From Finegoldia magna_J (lineage in GTDB: Bacteria; Bacillota; Clostridia; Tissierellales; Peptoniphilaceae), in contig NZ_NDYF01000017.1 of the NCBI RefSeq assembly GCF_002243175.1, positions 1-64,000 of the forward strand: DNA of 64,000 nucleotides, written 5' to 3'. The notes beneath the pieces are model-generated. The model was not told the DNA's origin. It did not search any database and saw only the letters and a program-made list of their open reading frames with translations. This document shows, one piece after another, positions 1 to 9,073 of the stretch. The translations under genes were made by a program, and so were the position numbers. Position 1 is the first letter of the stretch. Every line of letters begins with the position of its first letter.

Positions 1-1150
1 TACTTTTGTGTAATCAGGCTCTTTTTCAAGTGTTACTTCTACCGATCCATCTTGTGGAATGTTGGAGAATTTCTTTTTGAAATCTTCTATTGTAGGCCTT
101 GTTCCGTTGACTATTATTGGTGACGCTCCATTTCTTTGCGGTGTGAATTTTTCTCCGTTATCTACATCGTCGTCATCTGATATTCCGTCACGGTCTTTGT
201 CATGATACAACCAATATGTCAATGTTCTCACTAATATTTTGCCATTTTTTTCGGCTTTTAATTTTAGTGTGAATGTTTTGAATCCACTTCCATCTTCAGG
301 CCAGCCTTCTGCACTTATTTGTGGTGTTCCTGTTATTGTCGTTCCGTCAAATGATAATCCTTGTGGCAATCCATCTATTTTTGCGATTATTTTCGCATCT
401 TTGTCCAAACTTGTAACTGTCGCCGGTCTGATTGATTTCCCTTCGATCCATTTTTGCCCGTTGGAATCCATCAAGCTTGTGTCGATTACTTTTTGATCTA
501 CAGGGATTTCTTCTTTTGATTCTTGTTCAACTTTTTTGTCGACTGGTTTTTTCACTATTACCATTACATAGCTTTTTCCAACTTCTTTTGTCCCTTTGAC
601 TCTGAATAGCAGATTAACTCTTTGTGGAAGTTCACTTACTTTTGTGTAATCAGGCTCTTTTTCAAGTGTTACTTCTACCGATCCATCTTGTGGAATGTTG
701 GAGAATTTCTTTTTGAAATCTTCTATTGTAGGCCTTGTTCCGTTGACTATTATTGGTGACGCTCCATTTCTTTGCGGTGTGAATTTTTCTCCGTTATCTA
801 CATCGTCGTCATCTGATATTCCGTCACGATCTTTGTCTCGATACAACCAGTATGTCAATGTTCTCACTAATATTTTGCCGTTTTTCTCGGCTTTTAATTT
901 TAGTGTTATTGTTTTAAATCCACTTCCATCTTCCGGCCATCCTTCTGTGCTTACTTGTGGTGTTCCTGTTATTGTCGTTCCGTCAAATGATAATCCTTGT
1001 GGCAATCCATCTATTTTCGCAATTATTTTCGCGTCCTTATCCAAGCTTGTCACTGTCGCTGGTCTGATTGGTTTTCCTTCGATCCATTTTTGCCCATTTG
1101 AATCCATCAAGCTTGTGTCGATTACTTTTTGATCCACTTCAATTTCTTCT
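1..1150 (-). repeat. 636-bp tandem coding repeat (about 1.8 copies visible)
   Basis: Bases 1-500 repeat bases 637-1136 almost exactly (for example atgttggagaatttc at 59 and 695). The period is 636 bp, or 212 codons, so copy-number change keeps the frame. The array continues beyond the left edge. Confidence 0.9.
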
Positions 1151-4100
1151 TTTGTTTCTGATTCTTTCTCTTGTGGTTTTTCTTTTTCTTTGTCCTCAAC
1201 GAGTTTCTTGTCAGATTCATTTCCCGACAATTTGAATGTTACAAATATTACGCTTGGCAAGTTCGGATTGTCTTTCGATACGAGATGATAGTTTGCTTGA
1301 GTGTTGTTGATTGCAGCGTTTGATGTTGTATATTCGTATCTTTTGTTGTTTTTCGATACTGCGCGAATTTTTACTTTTGAAAATTCAAATGAAATTGGCG
1401 CATCAATTATTTGTCTGTCTGCGATGTTGTTTGTGTTTTCAAAATCTTTTGATGCGTTTTCCAATCTGTACCATTTGATTCCGTCAACGCTGTATTCCAA
1501 TCCTACGATATAATCCTTGCTGTAGTTTCCAATCAAAATTCTGAACTCATCGTATGACAATGATTTTTCGTGAACAACTTTTGCTTTGATTAGGTTCGTA
1601 TCGGAATATTTTGACAAATCATCCGTAATTGCGTTGCCCTTGTCATCTGTAATTGAAATTCCATTTGCTTGGAAATCTGTCCAGCCGATTTTTTCGGATG
1701 AACCGTCTTTTTTGATTACAATAATCTTCATTTCAGAAAAATCAGCTGCATCGTTTTTGTTCACTTCAATTGTTTTGTTTTTAGGTGATATAATCTTGAT
1801 TTCTTTGACGTCTGAATTATTCTTGTAATCATTTGACGATTTTGCTGTCGCTTCTCTTGTCGATTGTGCGATTCCACTTGCGCTCACAGTCGCACCCGAT
1901 ATACTATCAAACATTTCTTTTGAGTTGTATTTGTCTGACATGTACGCTTTTACAGCTCTTGAAAGTAGCGTCAAATCAGATTCTGTTTTAATGTTGCTTC
2001 CAGAAAGTCCATTCAAAAGCGTGCCGTATTCTTTTCCAAATAATTCTTCTACTTTTGATTTCGGGTCCTTGCTATTTCTAATTTGTTCGAAATATTCGCG
2101 GTATAATCCCATTTTTGCAAGATTGAGTCGTCCTTCTTTTCCTTTTAAGAACGACAAAACTTTCTCAGCTTTTTTTCTAAATGGACCCATATCGTCTCCG
2201 TATTCAGAATCTTGACCTACTTTGATGTCAGATATTTCGCCATTTTCAACTTTGATGTAGGTCTTAGTTTTCCTTGTGTTGATGTAACCGATGCCCCATC
2301 CGCTATACTCTCCATCTCTCAATGGATTGTCGTTGTAGTATTTTTTCAAAGCGTCGTCAATTTTTTGTGGGTCATTTTTGTCCGTTTCTGGCTTGTCCTT
2401 ATCTGGTTTTTCTTTTTCCGGTTGTTTATTGTCTGGTTGTTCGTTGTTTTCTTTTTCTGGTTTTTCTGGTTTTTGATTAGATTCGTTTGGAGCGACTCCT
2501 GCTTTGGATAACGCGTTGTTGACTGCATTTATAATTCCTCTGCTTGAATATGTCGCTGTGGATACTGTGTCCACTGTTTTTCCTGGTTTTCCAAGAATTC
2601 TAGAAATAACAGCCATTGCTTTTGCAAAATACGGCGCATCATCACTGTGAGATATTATTTCCACACCAGAGATTAATCCGTTAGTTATTGTAACTTTAAC
2701 TGTTATTGGTCCATTGAATCCTTGTGCGATTCCAGTAAATTGACCGTCTTTTAGTTTGGCATCATTTATTTTTCCGCTGCTGTTTGTGTTATTATTTTCT
2801 GGTTTTTCTGGAATGTCTTGTGGTTTTTCTTCGTTTTTGTTACCCGAATTTCCTTGAGAATTTCCTTTAGAATTTCCTGCTGAATTTTCCTTGGATATAT
2901 TTGGCGCTACTCCTGCTTTGGACAATGCGTTGTTGACTGCATTTATAATTCCTCTACTTGAATATGTCGCTTGTGATACTGTGTCCACCGTTTTTCCAGG
3001 TTTTCCAAGAATTCTTGAAACTACAGACATTGCTTTTGCAAAATATGGTGCATCATCACTATGAGATAATATTTCCACATTTGTAATTGATCCATTGGCT
3101 ATTGTAACTCTAACTGTGATTGGTCCACTGAATCCTTGTGCAACTCCTGTGAATTGACCATCTTTTAGTTTTGCATCATTTATTTTACTGCTGTTATTCG
3201 TTTTTGAATTATTTTCAGGGTTGTTTTGTGTTTTTTTGTTATTTTCTTTTTCTTGGTTTTTATTTCCAGAAGATTTTCCTTTAGAATTTTTTGATTTTTC
3301 CTTGGATATGTTTGGCGCTACTCCTGCTTTTGACAGAGCATTATTCACCGCATTTATAATTCCTCTACTTGAATATGTCGCTTGTGATACTGTGTCCACT
3401 GATTTCCCAGGTTTTCCAAGAATTTTCGAAATTACACGAGAAGCTCTTTGGAAATATGGATTATCATCGTGATGAGATAATATTTCTATTTTTGCAATGG
3501 ATCCTTCTTTTACTGTAACTCTTACTTTGATTGGCCCGTTGAAACCTTGTGCGGTTCCTATGTACTGACCATCTTTTATTTGTTTGCTTCCTACGGAAAT
3601 TTTTCCGACAAGATTTCTGATGCTTTTCTTGCCTGATTTTGCGTTTGGATTTACTTTTGAAATCTTCGCTTTTTCCTTGGAACCTGCTTGTACCAACGCT
3701 TTGGATACTGCTTGTTTGATTGCGTTTGAAGATATCGTCGCTCCTGCAACAGAATCCACATTCACACTTCCTGTGCTTAGAATTCTGTCGATCACAGAAG
3801 ATGCTCTGTTAAAATACGACGGCGTTTCGTTATTTGAAATCACATCAATATTTGTCAATTTGCCATTTGTTACTGTGACTCTTACCGATAATATTCCACC
3901 ATAACCATTGGAACTTGCTTCGTACACTCCATCTTTTAGTCCTTTTGTGACTACATTTGGTGTGTTTGATTTTTGTGTTTTTTGTGCTAGTTTTGGTGTT
4001 TCTTTTTTTGAACCAGCTTTATGTAGTCCATCTCTTACAGCGTTTTTGATCGCTTCAGATGAAATCGTCGCCCCTGAAATAGAGTCCACATCGGTGTTTC

Positions 4101-4428
4101 CTTTTTCCAAAATCTGCGCAATAATTACAGATGCTTTTTCGTAATATTCAGGTGTTTCATTGTTTGTTACGACATTAATCGCCGACAATTCTCCATTTTT
4201 TATTTTAATTTTGACCTTGAAATCTCCACCGTATCCCTGGCTATTTCCTTCGTATTCTCCGTCTTTTAATCCCTCTACATTACTACCAGATGCTATTTGT
4301 GTTTTGTTGTTTGTAGCGTAATTTATCTTGTGTTTTTTATTATAAGAAATAATAGAAAATACAATCGCAACTGTTACTAATGTAGCAAGAGTAAAAGATA
4401 AATATTTTTTTAATTTATCTCTCTCCAT
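1..4428 (-). CDS. giant surface protein with FMN-binding repeats and Ig-like tandem repeats (3' end outside window)
   Basis: This is an open frame of 1476 codons from ATG at 4426-4428 (preceded by GAAAGGA) to the left edge, where it is still open. Residues 7-27 form a signal/anchor helix. Six FMN_bind-type repeats follow, each starting KDG-x-[YF] and ending near residues 119, 228, 346, 483, 620 and 845. Copies 1, 2 and 6 end in SGAT or AGAT, the covalent-FMN threonine motif; copies 3-5 read SQAT, SQAT and STAT. Linkers are rich in K, E, N and P. From about residue 1097 comes a 212-residue unit with a putative-Ig segment (SFDGTTITGTPQ) and an acidic DKDRDGISDDDD motif that resembles a thrombospondin-3 calcium loop. 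A second unit follows, cut by the window edge. Known of the family: ApbE-type transferases attach FMN to the threonine. Inferred: an extracellular flavoprotein/adhesin, perhaps tied to extracellular electron transfer. A sortase or S-layer anchor would lie outside the window. Confidence 0.85.
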   Translation of the reverse strand, partial: MERDKLKKYLSFTLATLVTVAIVFSIISYNKKHKINYATNNKTQIASGSNVEGLKDGEYEGNSQGYGGDFKVKIKIKNGELSAINVVTNNETPEYYEKASVIIAQILEKGNTDVDSISGATISSEAIKNAVRDGLHKAGSKKETPKLAQKTQKSNTPNVVTKGLKDGVYEASSNGYGGILSVRVTVTNGKLTNIDVISNNETPSYFNRASSVIDRILSTGSVNVDSVAGATISSNAIKQAVSKALVQAGSKEKAKISKVNPNAKSGKKSIRNLVGKISVGSKQIKDGQYIGTAQGFNGPIKVRVTVKEGSIAKIEILSHHDDNPYFQRASRVISKILGKPGKSVDTVSQATYSSRGIINAVNNALSKAGVAPNISKEKSKNSKGKSSGNKNQEKENNKKTQNNPENNSKTNNSSKINDAKLKDGQFTGVAQGFSGPITVRVTIANGSITNVEILSHSDDAPYFAKAMSVVSRILGKPGKTVDTVSQATYSSRGIINAVNNALSKAGVAPNISKENSAGNSKGNSQGNSGNKNEEKPQDIPEKPENNNTNSSGKINDAKLKDGQFTGIAQGFNGPITVKVTITNGLISGVEIISHSDDAPYFAKAMAVISRILGKPGKTVDTVSTATYSSRGIINAVNNALSKAGVAPNESNQKPEKPEKENNEQPDNKQPEKEKPDKDKPETDKNDPQKIDDALKKYYNDNPLRDGEYSGWGIGYINTRKTKTYIKVENGEISDIKVGQDSEYGDDMGPFRKKAEKVLSFLKGKEGRLNLAKMGLYREYFEQIRNSKDPKSKVEELFGKEYGTLLNGLSGSNIKTESDLTLLSRAVKAYMSDKYNSKEMFDSISGATVSASGIAQSTREATAKSSNDYKNNSDVKEIKIISPKNKTIEVNKNDAADFSEMKIIVIKKDGSSEKIGWTDFQANGISITDDKGNAITDDLSKYSDTNLIKAKVVHEKSLSYDEFRILIGNYSKDYIVGLEYSVDGIKWYRLENASKDFENTNNIADRQIIDAPISFEFSKVKIRAVSKNNKRYEYTTSNAAINNTQANYHLVSKDNPNLPSVIFVTFKLSGNESDKKLVEDKEKEKPQEKESETKEEIEVDQKVIDTSLMDSNGQKWIEGKPIRPATVTSLDKDAKIIAKIDGLPQGLSFDGTTITGTPQVSTEGWPEDGSGFKTITLKLKAEKNGKILVRTLTYWLYRDKDRDGISDDDDVDNGEKFTPQRNGASPIIVNGTRPTIEDFKKKFSNIPQDGSVEVTLEKEPDYTKVSELPQRVNLLFRVKGTKEVGKSYVMVIVKKPVDKKVEQESKEEIPVDQKVIDTSLMDSNGQKWIEGKSIRPATVTSLDKDAKIIAKIDGLPQGLSFDGTTITGTPQISAEGWPEDGSGFKTFTLKLKAEKNGKILVRTLTYWLYHDKDRDGISDDDDVDNGEKFTPQRNGASPIIVNGTRPTIEDFKKKFSNIPQDGSVEVTLEKEPDYTKV
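2500..3580 (-). repeat. three near-identical FMN-binding domain repeats
   Basis: The block around gactgcatttataattcctct at 2521 recurs at 2935 and, more diverged, at about 3346. The spacings are 414 and 411 bp, both in frame. They encode FMN-binding copies 3-5 of the surface protein. The near-identity at DNA level suggests recent duplication or gene conversion. Confidence 0.8.
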
Positions 4429-4604
4429 ATTTTTCCTTTCTATAAGAAATTTATACTAATATTTTCCAACTTATGAACTATTCATCAGCTCACAAATGGT
4501 TTTGATTATCAGTATCGCTTTTTATTATAAAAAAATTTCTTAAAAAACGCAATACTTTTTCTAAATAAATTTAATGTTCTTTTATTTGCTTTTTTATTTT
4601 AGCA

Positions 4605-4651
4605 AACAAAAACCACCAATAAAATTGGATAAATTCCAAAATTATTGGTGG
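4605..4651 (-). terminator. intrinsic terminator after the PanE-family gene
   Basis: On the minus strand CCACCAATAA pairs with TTATTGGTGG, with an inner CCAA/TTGG extension, and is followed by TTTTTGTTT. It sits 22 bp after the stop codon of the upstream gene. The rest of 4429-4604 is AT-rich and holds only the surface-protein promoter region, where I see no clear -35/-10. Confidence 0.75.
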
Positions 4652-4672
4652 CAATAATTGTCGTATTTTATT

Positions 4673-5626
4673 TTACAAACTAAACATATTGTCGTAGTTG
4701 TTCATTTGAACCATTGCTAATCTGTAGATTGTTTCGTTGACTGGAGCTTCTAGTCCAAGTTTTTTCGCTTGTCTTACGATTGCTCCATTTAAGAATTCTG
4801 CTTCTGTTTTTCTGTGTTTTTGTGTATCTTGTGCTGCAGATGGTAGTATATCTCCGTATTCTTCGAATGCATCTGTGACGTATTTTCTGAAAAGCTTGTC
4901 GCCGTCGAAGTCGTAGCCCAATTTGTCAGCAACTGCTATGAATTCATCTGAGATTTTCTTCAAAATGGCTACGGAATTTTCGTCAGTTCTAGTGTATTTT
5001 GTGGACAAATGCATTACTGCGCAAGGTAGGTTGTAGATTGCGTTGATGTATAATTTTCTCCACATAATTCTGTCTACATCTGGATTTAATTCTGTTTTGA
5101 TGTCGTTCATGCTGAATGTTTTTTCGATTTCGTGGAACAATTTATCGTCGTGGTTTTCATTGATAGCGCCAAATATTACGTTGGTTTTGTCGCTGTCGTA
5201 TCCTGCACTGATAACTCCTGGTTCTTCGATAGATGCAGAGATGAACATAATTCCTTGTGCGATGTTTTCCTCTTTGATGTACTTTTTCAATATATCTACG
5301 TTGCCGATACCATTTTGAAGTGTCATTACGACTGTTTTGTCGCCTACGATGTTCATATTTTCCGTCAAAATCTTTTCTGTGTCGTATCCTTTTACAAGAA
5401 TTACAACGACATCTTGAACTTCCAAATTTTCTGAAGATGTGTTTGCAGATGTTACTTTTACTGTGCTTTCACCGCCAGTTCTGTCGATAATTCTGATTCC
5501 ATCTTTTCTAATTTTTTCCATGTGAGCTTCGTATGGATCTACTAAATTGACTTCGTTACCAGGAGATTCGATTGCTTTTGCAAGCATACAACCCATTGCT
5601 CCTGCCCCTAAAATTGTAATTTTCAA
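4673..5626 (-). CDS. ketopantoate reductase family protein (2-dehydropantoate 2-reductase)
   Basis: The predicted product is 317 residues, usual for ApbA/PanE enzymes. These reduce 2-dehydropantoate to pantoate with NADPH in pantothenate/CoA synthesis. The N-terminus has the Rossmann motif GAGAMGCMLA. The middle carries VKGYDT and the TLQNGIG stretch, and the helical ApbA_C domain contains KLYINAIYNLPCA and the AEFLNGAIV segment typical of substrate binding. I place the start at TTG 5626, because AAAGGGAG lies 7 bases before it; a longer frame from TTG 5644 would overlap that ribosome site. It follows the pyrophosphatase gene closely and is probably co-transcribed, ending at the 4605-4651 terminator. 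No panB/panC genes are nearby, so the substrate could be another 2-keto acid. Confidence 0.8.
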   Translation of the reverse strand: MKITILGAGAMGCMLAKAIESPGNEVNLVDPYEAHMEKIRKDGIRIIDRTGGESTVKVTSANTSSENLEVQDVVVILVKGYDTEKILTENMNIVGDKTVVMTLQNGIGNVDILKKYIKEENIAQGIMFISASIEEPGVISAGYDSDKTNVIFGAINENHDDKLFHEIEKTFSMNDIKTELNPDVDRIMWRKLYINAIYNLPCAVMHLSTKYTRTDENSVAILKKISDEFIAVADKLGYDFDGDKLFRKYVTDAFEEYGDILPSAAQDTQKHRKTEAEFLNGAIVRQAKKLGLEAPVNETIYRLAMVQMNNYDNMFSL

Positions 5627-5645
5627 TTTATCTCTCCCTTTCAAA

Positions 5646-7295
5646 TTAATTCTCTTGGATATATTTTAACACAGCTTGGTTAAGTTTTGGGATCATTTGT
5701 TTTTTTCTTGAAAGAAGTCCCTTTGCCAAGAATGAATTGTTGTCGATTTTAGTATCGAAGGCCCCTGCTAATTGTTCTTGGAACATTCCAGAAACCAAAA
5801 CTTCGCTTTCTTCTCTGAAGATATCTGTAAGAATTAGTACAAATGTAGCTTCTTTCTTGTCGTTTCTGATTTTGTTCATTTCTTCAAGTAAACTGTCTTT
5901 GATTTTGCCAAGATTATCCAAATCCATTGAGAAGATTTGCGCTACTCTACAAGTGTATGATTCGATGTTGAATGTCTTCACATCAGTGTTTAACAAATCT
6001 GCTGGTGATTTTCCTTCTAAAGATGTTCCAGCTTTGAACATTTCCATCGCAAATTCTTCTGGGTTGATGTTGGCGATTTTTGCCATTCTATCCAAAATCA
6101 TTCTATCTGTTTCAGTTGCAGTTGGTGATCTGAACAATAACGTGTCGGAAATTATCGCTGAACACAACAATCCCGCAGTTTGTCTTGTAGGAACAATTCC
6201 TTTTTCCAAGAACATCTTGGAAAGAATTGTACAAGTTGATCCAACAGGTTCGTTTCTGAAATAAACTGGGTTTTGTGTAGCTACATTTGCAACTCTGTGA
6301 TGGTCGATGATTTCCGTGATGTCGCAGCATTCCATATCATCAACTGATTGGTTTCTTTCGTTGTGATCCACCAAGATTAGCTTCTTCTTTTCTTCGTTGA
6401 TAACATGATATCTGGAAATATTTCCCACGACTTTGTTTTGATTGTCGACTACTGGATATGATCTGTATCTTGTCTTTGACATTGTGTTTTTAACATCTTC
6501 AACAGTGTCTGTCAATGAGAAATTAACAACATCATCTCTTGTCATAACGTAATTTACAGGCACAGATTGTGGAAGAAGACGTGCTGCCATGTATGTTTGG
6601 AATTCCGTAGAAATTACTATTATGTCTTTTTGTTTTGCTTTTTCTATCAATTCATCTGATAATTTGTTGCCACCAGTAAGTATAATCATGGACACATTCT
6701 TATCTATCGCATCTACTTGTGAGTCTTCTCTGTTACCCAAAATCACGATGTCATCTTCTTCCAAATACTTCGCCATTTGTTTCGGATCCATCGCTCCTAC
6801 TACCATTTTCCCGGACAACGCCCTGTCTTCTGCTGGAATATTCAAAATATTTGCGCTCAAAACATCGATAATATTTTCCACAGGAGTTTCTGAGTGGTGA
6901 AGAATTTGATCGTCCCACACTTCCATGTAACATTTTGTGATGTCAGAAATTGACACAACCCCAAGAAGTCTTTCTTCGATGTCTATTACTGGCAAACTAG
7001 CGACATTTTTTTCTTGCATAATATTTGTCGCTTTGTAAAGGCTCGCGTTTTGGGACACGCATGTTGCCACATCAATGCTCAAATCTTTGACTTGTGGCTT
7101 CATTGAGTCCTTGAAAGTAGGTGCATCCACTCCAAAATAATCCAACACGAATTGAGTTTCCCTGTTGACATCGCCAAGTCTTATCGCTTCGACGTTTTCT
7201 TCTCCAGTTCTTTTCTTCAATTCTTGATAAGATAACGCCGCACAGATAGAATCTGTATCTGGGTTTTTGTGACCAGTTATATATATTTTATCCAT
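5646..7295 (-). CDS. ppaC: family II manganese-dependent inorganic pyrophosphatase with CBS and DRTGG regulatory insert
   Basis: Family II (DHH) pyrophosphatases hydrolyse PPi to phosphate using Mn or Co. The N-terminal metal-ligand motif GHKNPDTDS is at residues 8-16. Two CBS segments flank a DRTGG domain (roughly residues 65-300), then come LVDHNE and EIIDHHR of the DHH core, and a DHHA2 domain ending in LSRKKQ, the basic substrate motif. The length (549 residues) fits the regulated clostridial type, which binds AMP/ADP and diadenosine polyphosphates through its CBS domains. The start is ATG 7295, since GAAGGAG precedes it; an in-frame ATG-like start at 7322 has no ribosome site. The PanE-family gene follows 20 bp downstream. 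Confidence 0.92.
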   Translation of the reverse strand: MDKIYITGHKNPDTDSICAALSYQELKKRTGEENVEAIRLGDVNRETQFVLDYFGVDAPTFKDSMKPQVKDLSIDVATCVSQNASLYKATNIMQEKNVASLPVIDIEERLLGVVSISDITKCYMEVWDDQILHHSETPVENIIDVLSANILNIPAEDRALSGKMVVGAMDPKQMAKYLEEDDIVILGNREDSQVDAIDKNVSMIILTGGNKLSDELIEKAKQKDIIVISTEFQTYMAARLLPQSVPVNYVMTRDDVVNFSLTDTVEDVKNTMSKTRYRSYPVVDNQNKVVGNISRYHVINEEKKKLILVDHNERNQSVDDMECCDITEIIDHHRVANVATQNPVYFRNEPVGSTCTILSKMFLEKGIVPTRQTAGLLCSAIISDTLLFRSPTATETDRMILDRMAKIANINPEEFAMEMFKAGTSLEGKSPADLLNTDVKTFNIESYTCRVAQIFSMDLDNLGKIKDSLLEEMNKIRNDKKEATFVLILTDIFREESEVLVSGMFQEQLAGAFDTKIDNNSFLAKGLLSRKKQMIPKLNQAVLKYIQEN

Positions 7296-7409
7296 ATTTT
7301 CTCCTTCATAAAAATCAACCAAACATTATTTTTCTGCCGATTGATTGTTTAATTTTATTTTCCTAACCTTTATGATTATATACCAATCTTTTGATAATTT
7401 AAACACTTA

Positions 7410-7439
7410 TTGTAAAAAATTTTGTATTTGAGATATAAT
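7410..7439 (+). promoter_or_regulatory. predicted sigma-A promoter of the isochorismatase-like gene
   Basis: TTGTAA at 7410-7415 and TATAAT at 7434-7439 are separated by 18 bases. The start codon is 20 bp downstream. Confidence 0.55.
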
Positions 7440-7459
7440 AACTTAAAGGAGTGACATAA

Positions 7460-7981
7460 ATGGATAAACTTTTAATCGTAGTAGATTTTCAAAATGATTT
7501 CGTAGACGGTGCTTTAGGATTCGACGATGCAAACAAACTCGAAGACAAAATCTGTGACAGAATCAAAAAAGCAAGAGAAGACAATGAACAAATCATATTC
7601 ACATTTGATACTCACGAAGAAAATTATTTGAACACACAAGAAGGCAAATTTCTTCCAGTAGAACACTGCATCAAAGGAAGTAACGGACACAAATTGTACG
7701 GAAAAGTAGCTGAATTAGTAGAAAAAGAAGACATATTAATCGAAAAACCAACATTTGGTAGCATTGAACTTTGTGATTACTTAAAAGAACACCAATTCTC
7801 AGAAATAGAATTGTGTGGACTTGTATCCAACATCTGCATACTTTCCAACGCAATACTCGCCAAAACATTCAATCCAGAAGCAACAGTAATAGTCGACAAG
7901 AACTTGACTGATAGCTTCGATGAAAAACTAAACAAAGAAACATTCGACATACTCAAAGGAGTACAAGTCGTAGTAAAGTAA
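7460..7981 (+). CDS. isochorismatase-family cysteine hydrolase (nicotinamidase-like)
   Basis: The predicted product is 173 residues, one domain of the isochorismatase/nicotinamidase fold. The Asp-Lys-Cys triad can be read as D9 (VVDFQNDF), K96 (EKPTFGS) and C126 (SNICILSN). D50 and H52 in FDTHEE match the metal-binding region of nicotinamidases, which convert nicotinamide to nicotinate for NAD salvage. Nicotinamidase is the likeliest role, but substrate specificity cannot be read from sequence. AAAGGAG precedes the ATG. This is one of the few plus-strand genes; it has its own promoter and a terminator at 7981-8010, so it is probably monocistronic. Confidence 0.8.
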   Translation: MDKLLIVVDFQNDFVDGALGFDDANKLEDKICDRIKKAREDNEQIIFTFDTHEENYLNTQEGKFLPVEHCIKGSNGHKLYGKVAELVEKEDILIEKPTFGSIELCDYLKEHQFSEIELCGLVSNICILSNAILAKTFNPEATVIVDKNLTDSFDEKLNKETFDILKGVQVVVK

Positions 7982-8010
7982 AATAGCAGCCATGAGCTGC
8001 TATTTTTGTT
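7981..8010 (+). terminator. intrinsic terminator between convergent genes
   Basis: AAATAGCAGC pairs with GCTGCTATTT around a CATGA loop and is followed by a T-rich run. It ends the plus-strand hydrolase gene and may also serve the convergent gene at 8013. Confidence 0.8.
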
Positions 8011-8012
8011 TT

Positions 8013-8369
8013 CTATTTTATATTGTCATCTGAATAACCGATTGATATGTTTTCATTGAGGACGTACTCTTTGGCGCCCTTGTAGTCTTGGTTTTTGTTG
8101 AATTCCAATAGCTTATCTTCGTGTTGTTTGGTTACATCTTTGCCATCTTGAGTCAATACCAAATGTTTTTCGTCCTTGGCAAACTTTTCTAATGTATCTT
8201 TAATTAAAGTATCGTCTTCTTTTTCCGGATTTTCCTTGACGTATCTTTCAATTATTCTATGAGTGTCAGCATCGTCAGCCTTTGTCATGTTAGTTAAAAA
8301 ATACGCATTGCACACAAGTGATATTGCAAAAAGTATTGCCACAATTGTAAATTTTTTATCATTTTTCAT
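8013..8369 (-). CDS. small membrane-anchored protein of unknown function
   Basis: The product is 118 residues. One hydrophobic helix at about residues 8-28 (IVAILFAISLVCNAYFL) is followed by a hydrophilic, charged domain rich in K, D and E. It is probably a single-pass anchor with the soluble part outside the cell. There is no cysteine lipobox. A purine-rich AGGAGGAGT lies just upstream of the ATG. I do not recognise a family. It is oriented with the next gene upstream (8537) but separated by 167 bp, so it probably has its own promoter. Confidence 0.6.
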   Translation of the reverse strand: MKNDKKFTIVAILFAISLVCNAYFLTNMTKADDADTHRIIERYVKENPEKEDDTLIKDTLEKFAKDEKHLVLTQDGKDVTKQHEDKLLEFNKNQDYKGAKEYVLNENISIGYSDDNIK

Positions 8370-8536
8370 GATACTCCTCCTTTTTCTTGAAAACCTTTTT
8401 ATAAACCGTTACGATAGCTTTATCGTTAACTTAATTATATCTTTTTATTTTGAAAAATCAACAATAAAACCAAACTTTGACATTTTGTAACTATCAATCA
8501 TTACCAGATGTACATCGTTATCATACATTTCTTCTT

Positions 8537-8959
8537 TTACAATTTATTGTATTCTTTTGTTAAGCTATCTCTCAACATTTCAATATTTTCCAAGTATTCA
8601 TACGTTGAATCGTACACTTGGTTGATTTCTTTTCTAATTCTCCAATCTGTAAATGGATTGTCGAACACAATGTCTAGCATAAAATCTCTCATTGAATACA
8701 AATCTCCAAAATCTTCCAATTCCACGTTAATGTCCGATAATTCTTTTTTTAATCTAAGTGAAAGATTTTCGATTAAGTGAAGTTTGCTTTGTGCTTTTTC
8801 CATTTTGCTTCTCTTGAAAAAACCAATCATACCATCGCCGAATATAAAATCTGCCATAGCCCAGTTTTTCGCCGATTTCAAATCGTTAAGTACATCTTCA
8901 AGTTTTATTACCAAATCATCACACACATCAATAGCTTCTTTTATTTCTTGTTTTTGCAT
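8537..8959 (-). CDS. hypothetical helical protein
   Basis: The product is 140 residues, largely alpha-helical with heptad-like spacing at both ends (residues 5-35 and 55-85), suggesting a coiled-coil or helical bundle. It has no signal peptide and no membrane segment; a glycine- and phenylalanine-rich turn (FIFGDGMIGFFKRSKM) sits between the helices. It starts at ATG 8959 after AAGGAGAG. I cannot assign a function. It lies between mnmA and the small membrane protein without tight coupling to either. Confidence 0.6.
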   Translation of the reverse strand: MQKQEIKEAIDVCDDLVIKLEDVLNDLKSAKNWAMADFIFGDGMIGFFKRSKMEKAQSKLHLIENLSLRLKKELSDINVELEDFGDLYSMRDFMLDIVFDNPFTDWRIRKEINQVYDSTYEYLENIEMLRDSLTKEYNKL

Positions 8960-9073
8960 AGTCTACTCTCCTTCTTATACAATATTTACCACAAATATCG
9001 TCAATTTATTCACTATTTGACATTTTGTAACAATTCAAAAAATCCACCAGATTTTACAACCTAGTGGACTTGC

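Noticed and set aside
239..4144. Plus-strand frames across the surface-protein gene
   Set aside because: They mirror the minus-strand repeats. The minus frame is open for 1476 codons with a ribosome site, signal helix and recognisable domains.
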